A stretch of 64,000 bases of DNA from an uncultured Candidatus Saccharibacteria bacterium (GTDB lineage Bacteria; Patescibacteriota; Saccharimonadia; Saccharimonadales; Saccharimonadaceae), in the NCBI GenBank assembly GCA_938036785.1, contig CALHWE010000012.1:166423-230422 (forward strand). The letters run 5' to 3'. Below the pieces are notes generated by a model. It did not search any database and was not told the origin of the DNA. It saw only the letters and a program-made list of their open reading frames with translations. The number at the start of each line of letters is the position of its first letter. The stretch's first letter is position 1. The translations under genes and the position numbers were made by a program. Positions 17,928 through 26,492 of this stretch are shown here, piece after piece.

Positions 17928-18500
17928 CTATACCGACGGCTGGTACGTCACACTCGTCGCTGCTATGTCTCCCGCAAGGAATTGCGCAATGAGAGAGGCT
18001 GACTGCTCAGCTGCCCACTGTTGCAAAAGGGCTCGCTCATCTGGAGTAAAGTTACTCAAGACGAAGTCAATATCGCCGACTTGCTGCCGCATCTTATTGT
18101 CTGTGCCAAGGCGAATGTGCCAAAAGTTCTGCCCAATATGCTGGTGGAGCGACTTAAGTCCATTGTTGCCTGCGCTCTCGCCGCCTCGCCTAACGCGAAT
18201 TTTGCCAAAATCGAGTGTCACATCATCGTGAATAACGAGCACATCGTCGAGTGATAATTTATAAAAATCCATGATTGCTCGGGCTGCGACCCCTGTCTCG
18301 TTATAAAATGTGGTCGGCTTGGCGAGGATGACCTTTTCGCTGCCCCGCGAAAACTCGGCCAGCTCAGCATTAAATCGGCTCTTTGGGGTAAACTGCACCC
18401 CCTGCTCTGCTGCATAAGCGTCAAGGATGATGAAACCAGCGTTGTGCCGGGTGGCGGCATAGCGCGGGCCAGGGTTGCCGAGAGCGAGAAGTAATTTCAT
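17928..18500 (-). CDS. pth: Peptidyl-tRNA hydrolase
   Basis: Cleaves the ester bond of peptidyl-tRNAs released from stalled ribosomes. 190 residues, normal family length. Key sites: LGNPGPRYAATRHNAGF with catalytic His19, FYNETG with Asn67, VIHDD with D92-D93, and GGESAGNNGLKS with N112-N113. TGT-TATACT (18508-18513, minus) ends 7 nt before the ATG. Convergent with the DUF475 gene. Confidence 0.94.
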   Translation of the reverse strand: MKLLLALGNPGPRYAATRHNAGFIILDAYAAEQGVQFTPKSRFNAELAEFSRGSEKVILAKPTTFYNETGVAARAIMDFYKLSLDDVLVIHDDVTLDFGKIRVRRGGESAGNNGLKSLHQHIGQNFWHIRLGTDNKMRQQVGDIDFVLSNFTPDERALLQQWAAEQSASLIAQFLAGDIAATSVTYQPSV

Positions 18501-18547
18501 ATGTATTAGTATAACATGGATAAGGTTTTGTTGTGGCTGTGCTGGTG

Positions 18548-18650
18548 GTGCTATAGCTGAACCGAAAATGTTCCGGCCAGATTATACTACAGCGATCATC
18601 CGTCTGCTGTATAGCTGGCCTCCATATATTTTCTTGTTCAGCTATAGCAC
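18548..18650. repeat. Long nested palindrome
   Basis: Perfect 15-bp outer arms, GTGCTATAGCTGAAC 18548-18562 and GTTCAGCTATAGCAC 18636-18650, enclose GGCCAG 18575-18580 with CTGGCC 18615-18620 and TACAGC with GCTGTA around a 12-nt centre. The intervening bases are also partly complementary, so the 103 bp can fold as one long hairpin. It lies between the divergent pth and COG0523 genes and has no U tract. Confidence 0.75.
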
Positions 18651-18737
18651 CGTACTCAGTAGCCTTACTCCTTAGTATAAGGCCACAGGATCCTCTGTAG
18701 AGCGAGCGGGCATGCCCTGCCATGTTATACTAAACCC

Positions 18738-19706
18738 ATGGCCCAGCGCGATAATGATCTTGAATTTAGCCTTAATGCTGCCTTTGATGAGCAGCGCACC
18801 CAGCCTGGCCTGGTGCCGCTCTACCTCATCAATGGCTCGCTGGGAGCGGGCAAAACGAGCGTACTGGAGTATCTTTTGCGCCAGCCAGAGTTTGCTGGCT
18901 CGCGCGTGATTGAGAATGAATATGCCAATGAGAATGTCGATGGCTACCGGCTAGAAGGCCTGGCAGAGCTTGTGACGACGCTGGCGGGCGACTGCGTGTG
19001 CTGCTCGTCTAAGCATGCCTTGACGCGCATGCTGCTGGATTTTTGCCAGTCGTCCCCTGCCCCAGTTTTTATCGAGGCAACAGGGGTCGCGCGGACGATG
19101 AACTTGGTAGAGAAGCTCATCAATGCGCGAATCTTTGCCAAATACGAGCTGCTGCAGAGCTATTACGTCATCACGGCGTACGAAATCTTGCATGGCATTG
19201 AGCCAGCCCACGAGGTGGAGCTGCAAGCCGCCGACACGATTCTCATCACCAAAGAAGATCTCCTGCATGGCGACGACCGCGCCACCTATGATGCCAAGCG
19301 CCGCGCCCTACCCTACACGCGGGTGCTATCTGCGCCGCATGGGCGTTTTGACCTCAGTAAGATCACAACGCCATCAAGCCTGCTCACCTTCTTCGACACT
19401 TATGATGGTGAACTTGCCGTGCCAGATAACCCGACCTACAGCGTCATTGATATGTCGCAGCTCACTGCTACCGAGGCAGCCTTTGAGACGCTGTGGCTGG
19501 AGCTCTTTGCAACGTATGAGCTGCGCCGGCTCAAGGGGTGCTTTATTGATGAGCATGGTACGCGCCGGCACATCGAGGCTACGCCCGAGCAGATTCAGAT
19601 CACCACTGGCCAGCCTGGCGAAGCACCCAAGCTGGTCTGCATTGGCACCCACGCCAGCAGCATCACCCGCGATGGGCTGGTGGCGCAGCTGATGATGTTT
19701 GGGTAA
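18738..19706 (+). CDS. COG0523 (CobW/ZNG1-type) G3E GTPase
   Basis: 322 residues. Walker A loop GSLGAGKTS at 33-41, a GDCVCC metal-binding motif with C86, C88 and C89 (the CxCC of COG0523 proteins), FIEATGVA as the switch/Walker B region, and TKED in place of the guanine-specificity NKxD. These GTPases are metallochaperones or insertases, often for Zn2+ or Co2+; the client is not evident. The usual C-terminal CobW domain is present in shortened form. TGT-TATACT (18726-18731) ends 6 nt before ATG. Intrinsic terminator follows. Confidence 0.83.
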   Translation: MAQRDNDLEFSLNAAFDEQRTQPGLVPLYLINGSLGAGKTSVLEYLLRQPEFAGSRVIENEYANENVDGYRLEGLAELVTTLAGDCVCCSSKHALTRMLLDFCQSSPAPVFIEATGVARTMNLVEKLINARIFAKYELLQSYYVITAYEILHGIEPAHEVELQAADTILITKEDLLHGDDRATYDAKRRALPYTRVLSAPHGRFDLSKITTPSSLLTFFDTYDGELAVPDNPTYSVIDMSQLTATEAAFETLWLELFATYELRRLKGCFIDEHGTRRHIEATPEQIQITTGQPGEAPKLVCIGTHASSITRDGLVAQLMMFG

Positions 19707-19797
19707 GGTGATCGATATCAATTGCTAGCTTGGGTGCGAAAATGCGAAAACCTCTTATTTTCCCTGTGTCGTATTACGCCTGTAGTTTGGGACACTT

Positions 19798-19820
19798 AGT
19801 GGTAGGGCTACCACTTTTTT
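19798..19820 (+). terminator. Terminator downstream of the COG0523 gene
   Basis: AGTGGTAG-gg-CTACCACT followed by T6. Confidence 0.8.
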
Positions 19821-19898
19821 GGTGCTGGCTGCTGACGGAGTGCTTTATGGATCATTTCGAGATAGAATTTATTCGCTGACCCATCAGTATAGCGGGTC

Positions 19899-19980
19899 TA
19901 TAGAGCGAACTGACAAGCAGGAGAATATGCGCAGCAGCGTAGCCGCTGGTAATTCTGGCGGCTTGTCAGCTCGGTCTATA
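19899..19980. repeat. Long stem-loop overlapping the end of the 83-residue ORF
   Basis: TATAGA..GAACTGACAAGC (19899-19918) pairs with GCTTGTCAGCTC..TCTATA (19961-19980). The loop contains a further CAGCG/CGCTG hairpin. It follows the ORF's TAG on the minus strand but lacks a U tract. Confidence 0.6.
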
Positions 19981-20227
19981 CTGAGCGAGCATGTTCGAAC
20001 TCGCTCAGGGCATGTAGGGTATATGGACAAAGCAGCTCAGACATTTGTCTGAACTCGTCGAATCCGTCAACACACACTGCTACAGTGTGTGTCGTGAACT
20101 CAAGGCAGGCATACAGATGTTCTCCTGGACGGAGAGCATCTGTAGCAGCGTCGTGCATGAACGTGTCGAGCTTACGCCCGACGCGTCCTTGGCTTACACT
20201 AACACCGGGGTTGTAATATGTGCCCAT
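19976..20227 (-). CDS. Small hypothetical protein, 83 residues
   Basis: Starts at ATG 20227 (MGTYYNPGVSVSQGR), which has GAGGAG 10 nt upstream; a longer frame to 20329 lacks support. Codon use (GAC, GAG, TTC, CTG) resembles its neighbours. No family is recognised and there is no membrane helix. Several perfect hairpins lie inside it (for example CACACACTG with CAGTGTGTG, and ACAGATG with CATCTGT), which is odd for coding sequence and leaves open a dual or purely RNA role. The promoter at 20448-20476 would give a leader of about 210 nt. Confidence 0.45.
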   Translation of the reverse strand: MGTYYNPGVSVSQGRVGRKLDTFMHDAATDALRPGEHLYACLEFTTHTVAVCVDGFDEFRQMSELLCPYTLHALSEFEHARSV

Positions 20228-20246
20228 GATACTCTTTCTCCTCATC

Positions 20247-20261
20247 CAGGCGGAGCGCCTG
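20247..20261 (-). promoter_or_regulatory. Hairpin just upstream of the ribosome site
   Basis: CAGGCG-gag-CGCCTG lies 5 nt before the GAGGAG of the 83-residue ORF and could affect its translation. Confidence 0.4.
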
Positions 20262-20391
20262 TGTCCCCTCTCGAGAAAACACTGCTCTGACGCCCGGATG
20301 GCGGCCAGCAAGATGAGGTTATCGGGCACTAACTACTATTGGCCTAGGAACTAGCGCCAGAGAATCTCACCTTGCTGTCTATTCTCCCGCT

Positions 20392-20476
20392 TGTCAAAAA
20401 ACACTTTTGGTCAAACACGATAGGTTTGTCAACAAAAGCTAATATAATATATATCAATAATTGATAACGCTGTCAA
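20392..20476 (-). repeat. TTGAC direct repeats downstream of promoter
   Basis: On the minus strand TTGACA, TTGACA, TTGACC and TTGACA occur with left edges at 20471, 20427, 20409 and 20392. The last three are spaced 17-18 bp apart, on the leader of the 83-residue ORF. They may be factor-binding sites or spare -35 elements. Confidence 0.45.
20448..20476 (-). promoter_or_regulatory. TTGACA-N17-TATATA promoter (set member 3)
   Basis: TTGACA 20471-20476, a 17-bp spacer ending ATTATTGA, then TATATA 20448-20453, reading leftward. It shares the spacer end TATTGA-TATATAT with the promoters at 42091 and 48504. Confidence 0.55.
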
Positions 20477-20540
20477 CTTCTTTCTATATGTAGCACAGCA
20501 CATCATGAACGCCTCGTAGCACGCGCTTGTGAGATTATAA

Positions 20541-21950
20541 TTATCGCTTGGTGGATCTTTCGGCGTCTTTGGCTTGCTTATATGCTTTCGTCACAGGCTC
20601 GAGGCCACGCTTGACGCGCTCGCGGTTGGCTTTGAGTTGCTTCTCGTCGCGGAAGGAGAGCTTGATGGGAGTACCAGTGTAGTCGTAGGTGTCGCGGATG
20701 CGCCGCTCGAGGTAGCGCTTGTAGCTCCAGTGGACGAACTTGAGGTTGCTGCCGTAGATAACGAACCATGGTGGGTTTGTGTCTGTCTGGACGATGTAGC
20801 GCAGCTTGGGGTGGGTATTCTTGAGGCCAGCTGGTGGGTGCTTCTGCACAGAGCGCTGCAGGAGGTCGTTGAGGGTGCGCGTGGTGGTCTTTTGCTGGCG
20901 ATGGGTAGCAATACTAAGGGCAAGGTCGAATAACTTCGTCACATTCTGGCCGGTAACAGCACTGGTGAATATGAGTGGTGCCCACGGTGTGAAGTCGAAC
21001 TGGGCGGAGATCTGCGGGGCGAGTGCATCGCGCGTGTAGGCATCTTTGCCTTCCACGGCGTCCCATTTGCTCACGACGATGGCCATGCCCTTGCCTGCCT
21101 CGGCAATGATGCCAGCAAGCCGTTGGTCGAGGGCAGTGTTGAGTTCGTTCACGTCCATCAGGAGGAAGCAGATATCAGCCTCCTCGATGGCAGCCAAAGT
21201 GCGCAAGACGCTAAACTTCTCGATGCCCACCTCCTGCTTGCCTTGGCGGCGAATGCCAGCGGTGTCGAGCAGCTCGATGGTTTGCCCCTGGTAGCGCAGA
21301 CGGATGCGATTGACATCGCGCGTGGTGCCTGCTACTCCTGCCACAATGGCTTGCTGCTTGCCTGCCAGTGTGTTGAAGAGGCTGGATTTGCCGACATTTG
21401 GCCGGCCGATCAGCGCAATCTTGAGCACATCGCTTGGCTCGGCTTGGCGCTTCTCTGGGATGTGCTGGCAGATCTCATCCAGCGCATCGCTAATGCCACT
21501 GTTGTGCTCGGCACTGGTGCGGATGATGCTCTTGATGCCAAGGCGGAGGAATTCACTGGTAGGTAGGCTACCCCGCAGGTCGGTTTTGTTTGCGATGAGA
21601 ATGACGGGTTTGCGGCTCTTGAGGGCGGTCTTGGCGACGCGCCGGTCTTCGTCGCTGGGGTATTCGGTGCTATCCACGACCACGAGGATGACATCGGCTG
21701 CGTCGGATGCATCGGTGATCTGCTCTTGGATACTTGCCTCAAACTCATCTTCGGCTGGCTTGAGGCCGGCGGTATCGACCAGCCAAAACTCATGCCCATG
21801 GTAGACTGCCTTACCCACCACCCGATCGCGCGTCGTACCGGCCTCGCGTGCCACGATAGCCTGCTGCGAACGCATCATACGGTTAAACAGCGAGCTCTTG
21901 CCGGCATTGGCACGCCCGATGATTGCAACGGTAGGAAGTTTGGTAGCCAT
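20541..21950 (-). CDS. der: Ribosome-assembly GTPase Der (EngA)
   Basis: Double GTPase needed for 50S maturation, 469 residues. The first G domain has GRANAGKSS (12-20; the family norm is GRPNVGKSS, so it is slightly divergent), DTAGL and NKTD. The second has GRPNVGKSSLFN (from about 180), DTAGIRRQGK and SKWD. The KH-like domain follows with LKFVHWSYKRYLERRIRD and a basic C-terminus. TGA-TATAAT (21960-21965, minus) ends 9 nt before ATG 21950. Confidence 0.95.
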   Translation of the reverse strand: MATKLPTVAIIGRANAGKSSLFNRMMRSQQAIVAREAGTTRDRVVGKAVYHGHEFWLVDTAGLKPAEDEFEASIQEQITDASDAADVILVVVDSTEYPSDEDRRVAKTALKSRKPVILIANKTDLRGSLPTSEFLRLGIKSIIRTSAEHNSGISDALDEICQHIPEKRQAEPSDVLKIALIGRPNVGKSSLFNTLAGKQQAIVAGVAGTTRDVNRIRLRYQGQTIELLDTAGIRRQGKQEVGIEKFSVLRTLAAIEEADICFLLMDVNELNTALDQRLAGIIAEAGKGMAIVVSKWDAVEGKDAYTRDALAPQISAQFDFTPWAPLIFTSAVTGQNVTKLFDLALSIATHRQQKTTTRTLNDLLQRSVQKHPPAGLKNTHPKLRYIVQTDTNPPWFVIYGSNLKFVHWSYKRYLERRIRDTYDYTGTPIKLSFRDEKQLKANRERVKRGLEPVTKAYKQAKDAERSTKR

Positions 21951-22081
21951 AATACTCTCATTATATCATGAAAGCGCGCGAGCGGATTTGCAGCACCCCC
22001 TCCCCTCTTGTACAATAAAAGAACGAGTGCGGCAACGGGCTCACTCTCATTGATAAAGACTGAAATATAAGGAAGTGTGTA

Positions 22082-22981
22082 ATGACCAATGAGATACTAC
22101 AGCCAGCCTATACTACCCTATTACACCAGTCGATAGAATGTTTGGATGAGAGCTTAGGTCAGCCGCAGCTGATTGACAGCCTGGGTGCGCTGGGCGTCTC
22201 GGCGGCAGCGCTTCAGCACAGGGCGGCGATGCTGACGGTTGCCGATGTCCGCACAGGTGCCACGCAGCGAGAACTCGATGACCATGATGGTGCAGAGCCG
22301 CGTCTCTTCCAGCGTGATCACCAGGTGCAATCGCTCGATGGTTGGCATCGGCGCGACATCATTCCTCTTGCAATTGCGCCAGAGACGCGCGACGTCTGGA
22401 CGGATATGACCGACCCTATGCCGCTACAGCGGCAGCAGGCTGGCGTAGCGCATGATGCCCCGTGGCGGCTTGGCGCGGCCAAATGGTGCTATGCGCCAAG
22501 CCGAATTCTTGCTGCGCCGCACATGTCAGCCCAAGCAGTACCAGTCAGAATACGTGGCACGTATGCTGCATGCATCGTTGACATGGGGCGGGTTGGGCGC
22601 ATTTCCATGCATGCTCGGCCAAATATTGTGATGAACCAGACCAGGCTACCTCTCCATGATGATAGCGAGAGGGCGTGCATCATCACAGCCGGTGTACTTC
22701 TCCACGAGTTAAGTCACGCCGATGACGCCATCACTACCCCTTGTGCACCCTGGGGTGAGCCACCATATGCATTGTTCTCTTCTGAGCTCAAGGCGTACAC
22801 ATTACAAGCACAGTTCCTCCGCCAGCATGATATGCCGCCGCACCGTGACTTATCGGCGGTGCAGCAGATCGAGACGATTCGGGCACGCATCAACCGCCCA
22901 GAGCAACCCTTTGACAAAAACTCCACTATCATCCAGGCACTTGGCGCGGCTGGCGTCCTCTGGCGGATGGGGCCACGATGA
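22082..22981 (+). CDS. Putative zinc metalloprotease-like protein (HELSH)
   Basis: 299 residues, no known family recognised. The sequence VLLHELSHADD gives a HExxH zinc motif at 208-212, followed about 23 residues later by SSELKAYTLQAQF, whose Glu could be the third gluzincin ligand. No signal peptide or membrane helix is seen, so it is probably cytoplasmic. The N-terminal half (about 1-150) is unassigned. AAGGAAG lies 6 nt before ATG 22082, and TACAAT upstream gives it a leader of about 60 nt. Peptidase activity is inference from the motif. Confidence 0.6.
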   Translation: MTNEILQPAYTTLLHQSIECLDESLGQPQLIDSLGALGVSAAALQHRAAMLTVADVRTGATQRELDDHDGAEPRLFQRDHQVQSLDGWHRRDIIPLAIAPETRDVWTDMTDPMPLQRQQAGVAHDAPWRLGAAKWCYAPSRILAAPHMSAQAVPVRIRGTYAACIVDMGRVGRISMHARPNIVMNQTRLPLHDDSERACIITAGVLLHELSHADDAITTPCAPWGEPPYALFSSELKAYTLQAQFLRQHDMPPHRDLSAVQQIETIRARINRPEQPFDKNSTIIQALGAAGVLWRMGPR

Positions 22982-22988
22982 GTAGAGG

Positions 22989-23423
22989 TTAGCTATTGAG
23001 GATGATATAGCGACGCACGGTAAAGATAATAACGGTGAGCAAGAATGCAACGCCAATGATGAGAATAGCTAAGCTCACAACATAGAGCCACAGCGGGAGA
23101 GGCTGCTTTTTCTCTGGGGCGTCTTGAGCATCTTTGTCTTTTTTCTTGTGCCATGGCCGCCAGACTAGCCACCACGCGCCACCACAGGTAGCAATAATGA
23201 TAATCTCGATAGCTAAGGCGTAAAGGTCGAGACCATAGCGGGCGTGATCGCCAAAAGGTATCATGCGCGGTGGGGTGGGTGTCTCGCTCCAGAAGTGATC
23301 ATCCTTGGGGTCGAAACAGAGCGTGCGCTCGTGGAGTGGACTAAGCAGCCAGGTGATGGTGTCATCCGTTACATAACGGAGCCTGTACCGTGGGGTTGGG
23401 TCTTTAAGAATAGGCATACACAT
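22989..23423 (-). CDS. Hypothetical two-helix membrane protein
   Basis: 144 residues. A polar N-terminal domain with WLLSPLHERTLCFDP is followed by two membrane helices (YALAIEIIIIATCGGAWWLVW and LWLYVVSLAILIIGVAFLLTV) joined by a highly charged loop (KKKDKDAQDAPEKK). No family is recognised. Convergent with the HELSH gene, 8 nt away. TACAAT (23432-23437, minus) ends 8 nt before ATG 23423; an alternative start is the Met at position 3. Confidence 0.6.
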   Translation of the reverse strand: MCMPILKDPTPRYRLRYVTDDTITWLLSPLHERTLCFDPKDDHFWSETPTPPRMIPFGDHARYGLDLYALAIEIIIIATCGGAWWLVWRPWHKKKDKDAQDAPEKKQPLPLWLYVVSLAILIIGVAFLLTVIIFTVRRYIILNS

Positions 23424-23474
23424 ATATTGCTATTGTATATTATTTTTTTGCTGAGAGTGCAAGAAGGTGCTGCT

Positions 23475-24158
23475 CTATTGCACAGCGACGTCTTCCCACT
23501 TACCTCGCGGTAGCTTGCCCAGGCTATAGTTGCCAAAGTGCGTGCGGTGCAGGCGCGTGACAGTGTATCCCAGAGCGGCGAAGGTGCGGCGGATCTGGCG
23601 GTTGCGGCCTTCACTCATGCTAATGTGCCACTCGGTGCGGCTATCGGGCCGGAGACGCGTGAGGATGAGCCGGCTGGTGCCATCGGCCAGCTGGATGCCG
23701 TAGTCGCTGATCATCTGCTGGTGGAGAGGCTCAAGCGGGTGGTCGAGCCGAACGTGGTATTCTTTGACCTTGGCAAACTGCGGATGGGTCATGCGGTAAG
23801 CAAAGTCGCCGTTGTTGCTGAGCAAGAGCAGGCCGGAGCTATCGGCATCGAGCCGGCCAACGGGCTTGAGCGTGTGCAATTCTGGCGGCAAAAGGCTATA
23901 GATGGTGGGCTGCGACCCCTGTTGTTTGCGCGAGCAGACGTAACCGACTGGCTTGTTGAGCATAATAGTGCGGTAGGCAACCTGCTTGGGTAGTGGTGTG
24001 CCCTGTACCGCTACCAGGCTACCCGGCTGGAGGCGGGCACCGAGCACAGCTACCTCGCCATCAACCACGACATCTCCAGCGGCGATTAGGTCATCCGCTT
24101 GGCGGCGCGACAGGCCCAGCACAAGCGCAATGTGTTTGTTAAGGCGAGTAGTAGACAT
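23475..24158 (-). CDS. Pseudouridine synthase, RsuA/RluB family
   Basis: 227 residues that modify uridine in rRNA. An N-terminal S4 RNA-binding domain (RLNKHIALVLGLSRRQADDLI) precedes the catalytic domain with GRLDADSSGLLLLSNNG, in which Asp104 is the nucleophile. EGRNRQIRRTFAALG is the typical C-terminal block. Whether it modifies 16S (RsuA) or 23S (RluB) cannot be decided; the length and S4 domain fit either. TGA-TATAAT (24165-24170, minus) ends 6 nt before ATG. Confidence 0.88.
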   Translation of the reverse strand: MSTTRLNKHIALVLGLSRRQADDLIAAGDVVVDGEVAVLGARLQPGSLVAVQGTPLPKQVAYRTIMLNKPVGYVCSRKQQGSQPTIYSLLPPELHTLKPVGRLDADSSGLLLLSNNGDFAYRMTHPQFAKVKEYHVRLDHPLEPLHQQMISDYGIQLADGTSRLILTRLRPDSRTEWHISMSEGRNRQIRRTFAALGYTVTRLHRTHFGNYSLGKLPRGKWEDVAVQ

Positions 24159-24224
24159 GCTTCTATTATATCACCCAGGACGTGCTGGCCGAAGACTCGG
24201 CTCTGCGCTCATAACTCTCTCGGC

Positions 24225-24503
24225 TTAATGCTGATGGGTATGACGCGACCACGGCTGAGTAAGCACTGAGACAATGCTCCGCGTGCCGCGGAGAGCAGCC
24301 TTGCCAATAGCCCGAATGCAGGTGAAGAACTGGCTACGTTTGACCTCTGGCATAACCAGTGGGTACTCAAGCGATGGATGCTGGCGGCTATCAGCTTGTA
24401 GTGGATCGTTGCATCGCGCAGCAGGGCCAGTGACGGGGTCATCGGTAGGTTGTTCATGGAATGGGTAGTTGGATGGTGATCGATTGTGCATAACGGGCTC
24501 CAT
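24225..24503 (-). CDS. Possible small hypothetical protein
   Basis: A frame of 92 residues (or 88 from the second Met) between the pseudouridine synthase and the response regulator. Composition is basic and Pro/His-rich, with no family and no ribosome site. TATACT lies about 16 nt upstream of the first ATG, giving a very short leader like many genes here. It may equally be chance. Confidence 0.35.
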   Translation of the reverse strand: MEPVMHNRSPSNYPFHEQPTDDPVTGPAARCNDPLQADSRQHPSLEYPLVMPEVKRSQFFTCIRAIGKAALRGTRSIVSVLTQPWSRHTHQH

Positions 24504-24554
24504 GCAATGATGATTACCTAGTATAGCACGTATGGAGCGATATGGATACGCTTT

Positions 24555-26123
24555 TTAGCGCGACGCAGCCGATGGCGTTGCCCGCTCAGTCTCTTCGAAA
24601 CTGAGGTCGTCGTGGCTATGCTGAATGGCTGGTGCTGGGCGCGCAGGCATGGCCGCTGGCTGAGGCATTGGCGCAGCATGGTGAGTAGCTTGTGGCCGAG
24701 CTGGTGCTACAGTGGTGGCCTGTGTTGGAGCAGGATGCGCTGCAGCAACGGGAGCTGGGCGGATGGCATCGTAGAGTGGATGATCGACTGGGGAGACCGA
24801 CGGATGAGCGGCTGCACTACCCTGAAGCAACGCCGCGGCTAGTGCATCAGACGGGTCTGCAGTAATGGCCTGTGGGCTGTGCGGCGCAATGGCTGCACTA
24901 TCAGGAGCAGGATGAGCTGGTGAATCCTCGTGATCCTCGTGGTGAGTAGCTGGTGGCTGCGCTGAGGTTGCTGGTGCTGGATGGTTTGGCACTGGTGCGT
25001 CGTATGCTGTGGTGGCTGGCGCTAGTGGTTCGACCGGAGCTGGAGTAGGAATGGTATCCATCTGCTCGGTGAGGTTGGCTACGGCGTCCGTCACGAGCTG
25101 GTTTTGGCTTGGCTGGTAGGCAGCTGCATCGGTGTCTGCCTCATCATCGGCCTGCTGCGTGCTTGTGCGGAGAGCTTCGGCTAGCTCGGCTTCGTCGTCG
25201 GCTGGAGTGTGGGTGTAGTGAGCAGGCTGGCTCGCCACAATGTGGTGGTGTACATCTGGAATACCTGATGGCGCTGTGCTATGCGGCGCAATAATATCGT
25301 TAATGAGTGGCTGCGTAGCGGGAGCATCGCTGGTTGGCGGTGTGTGTGGGTGCGGAGCTTCGGCTGGGCTTGGCGCGCTACTAGCAGGGGCTGGGTGCTC
25401 ATCATGATGCGTGACAATCTCGGCCTCTGGTGCCTCTTCGGCTGGCGGCAAGGTGAATGGCTGTGGCGTGGTGGGCTCGGCTGGCGGCTGTGGCGCTGTG
25501 GGTTGTGGAGCGCCATTGGCGGCATCGAGCTCGTCATCTATTAAGCTGGCATAATCTGGCCTCGGCATAGAAGACTGTAACGGGTGGATCACTCGCTCAC
25601 CCAGGCTGGCTGGCCGCGGTGTAGAGAATGGCGCTGTGGGTTGTGGCAGTGTAGTAGGCTGGGGCTGACTGGCTGATGGCACGGGTATAGCTGGTGCGCT
25701 GGGCTGAGGTTCAGGAGTAGCATGCGCTGCTGGCCGGTGGCTCACCCCTGTATCACCAAGGACGTCGTGCACAGCCCGCACCACATCTTCAATCCCGACC
25801 TGGGATTTGACGAGGTAGCGGTCTGCCCCGAGCGCCTCGCCGCGCATGCGCTGGTCTTGGCTCGAGAGCGCCGTCATGATAATCACCTTGATGCCACGCG
25901 TCTCGGTGGTGCTGCGCAAGATATCGAGCATGTCGAAGCCACTAATCTTGGGCATCATCACATCGCTGATGATGAGCTGCGGACGTTCTTTGATAGCCAT
26001 GGCGAGTGCTTCTTCCCCATCGCCGGCCGACACGATGTCATACCCCTCGGCCAACAGGCGTACTCCGTATATTTCGCGCAGGCTTTTGTCGTCTTCGACA
26101 AGCAGAATCTTAACCTTTGTCAT
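24555..26123 (-). CDS. Response regulator with very long disordered tail
   Basis: 522 residues. Residues 1-125 form a complete CheY-like receiver: acidic pair D11-D12, phospho-acceptor Asp54 (LIISDVMMPK), Thr in IIMTALSS and Lys in YLVKSQ. No DNA-binding or enzymatic output domain follows; instead about 390 residues are Pro, Ala, Thr and His-rich, low in complexity and probably disordered. ATG 26123 (MTKVKI) is preferred to an upstream codon because TACAAT lies 10 nt away. A partner may be either histidine kinase in the window. The tail may bind or scaffold other proteins. Confidence 0.8.
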   Translation of the reverse strand: MTKVKILLVEDDKSLREIYGVRLLAEGYDIVSAGDGEEALAMAIKERPQLIISDVMMPKISGFDMLDILRSTTETRGIKVIIMTALSSQDQRMRGEALGADRYLVKSQVGIEDVVRAVHDVLGDTGVSHRPAAHATPEPQPSAPAIPVPSASQPQPTTLPQPTAPFSTPRPASLGERVIHPLQSSMPRPDYASLIDDELDAANGAPQPTAPQPPAEPTTPQPFTLPPAEEAPEAEIVTHHDEHPAPASSAPSPAEAPHPHTPPTSDAPATQPLINDIIAPHSTAPSGIPDVHHHIVASQPAHYTHTPADDEAELAEALRTSTQQADDEADTDAAAYQPSQNQLVTDAVANLTEQMDTIPTPAPVEPLAPATTAYDAPVPNHPAPATSAQPPATHHEDHEDSPAHPAPDSAAIAPHSPQAITADPSDALAAALLQGSAAAHPSVSPVDHPLYDAIRPAPVAAAHPAPTQATTVAPARPQATHHAAPMPQPAAMPARPAPAIQHSHDDLSFEETERATPSAASR

Positions 26124-26486
26124 ATCACCCTCTATTGTACGCAATTATCAGCAAAAATACCATAGTGCTTGTGGTTTTTTTGAGAGGAATTAATATAAAG
26201 CGCTGCTCTGGTGATGGGTCTGGCGCACGGTTGGCTTTGTGCGAAGAGATTGACAGAGCGCTGGTAGTGATTTGCAAATAGGTACACATACCTGAAATTG
26301 CAAGAACGTTCCCCTGGTCTTCGTAGCAGCCCCACTACAAGAAAACATCGAGAAACTCGCGACCAGGCCAAAGAAAAGAGCTCTGCTCTATATTCTAGCT
26401 AGCGTATGGTTAGCTTGGCAGTGCTCTGGGTAGCTATTGACTATAAATCAATCCTGTGGTATCATAGCACTCCCTAACAGAGGAAG
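26124..26486. other. Intergenic region with one promoter
   Basis: Apart from the -10 of the response regulator and the promoter at 26437-26465 nothing is recognised. Confidence 0.5.
26437..26465 (+). promoter_or_regulatory. Promoter of the 151-residue protein gene
   Basis: TTGACT 26437-26442, 17-bp spacer, TATCAT 26460-26465. Confidence 0.65.
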
Positions 26487-26492
26487 ATGAAT

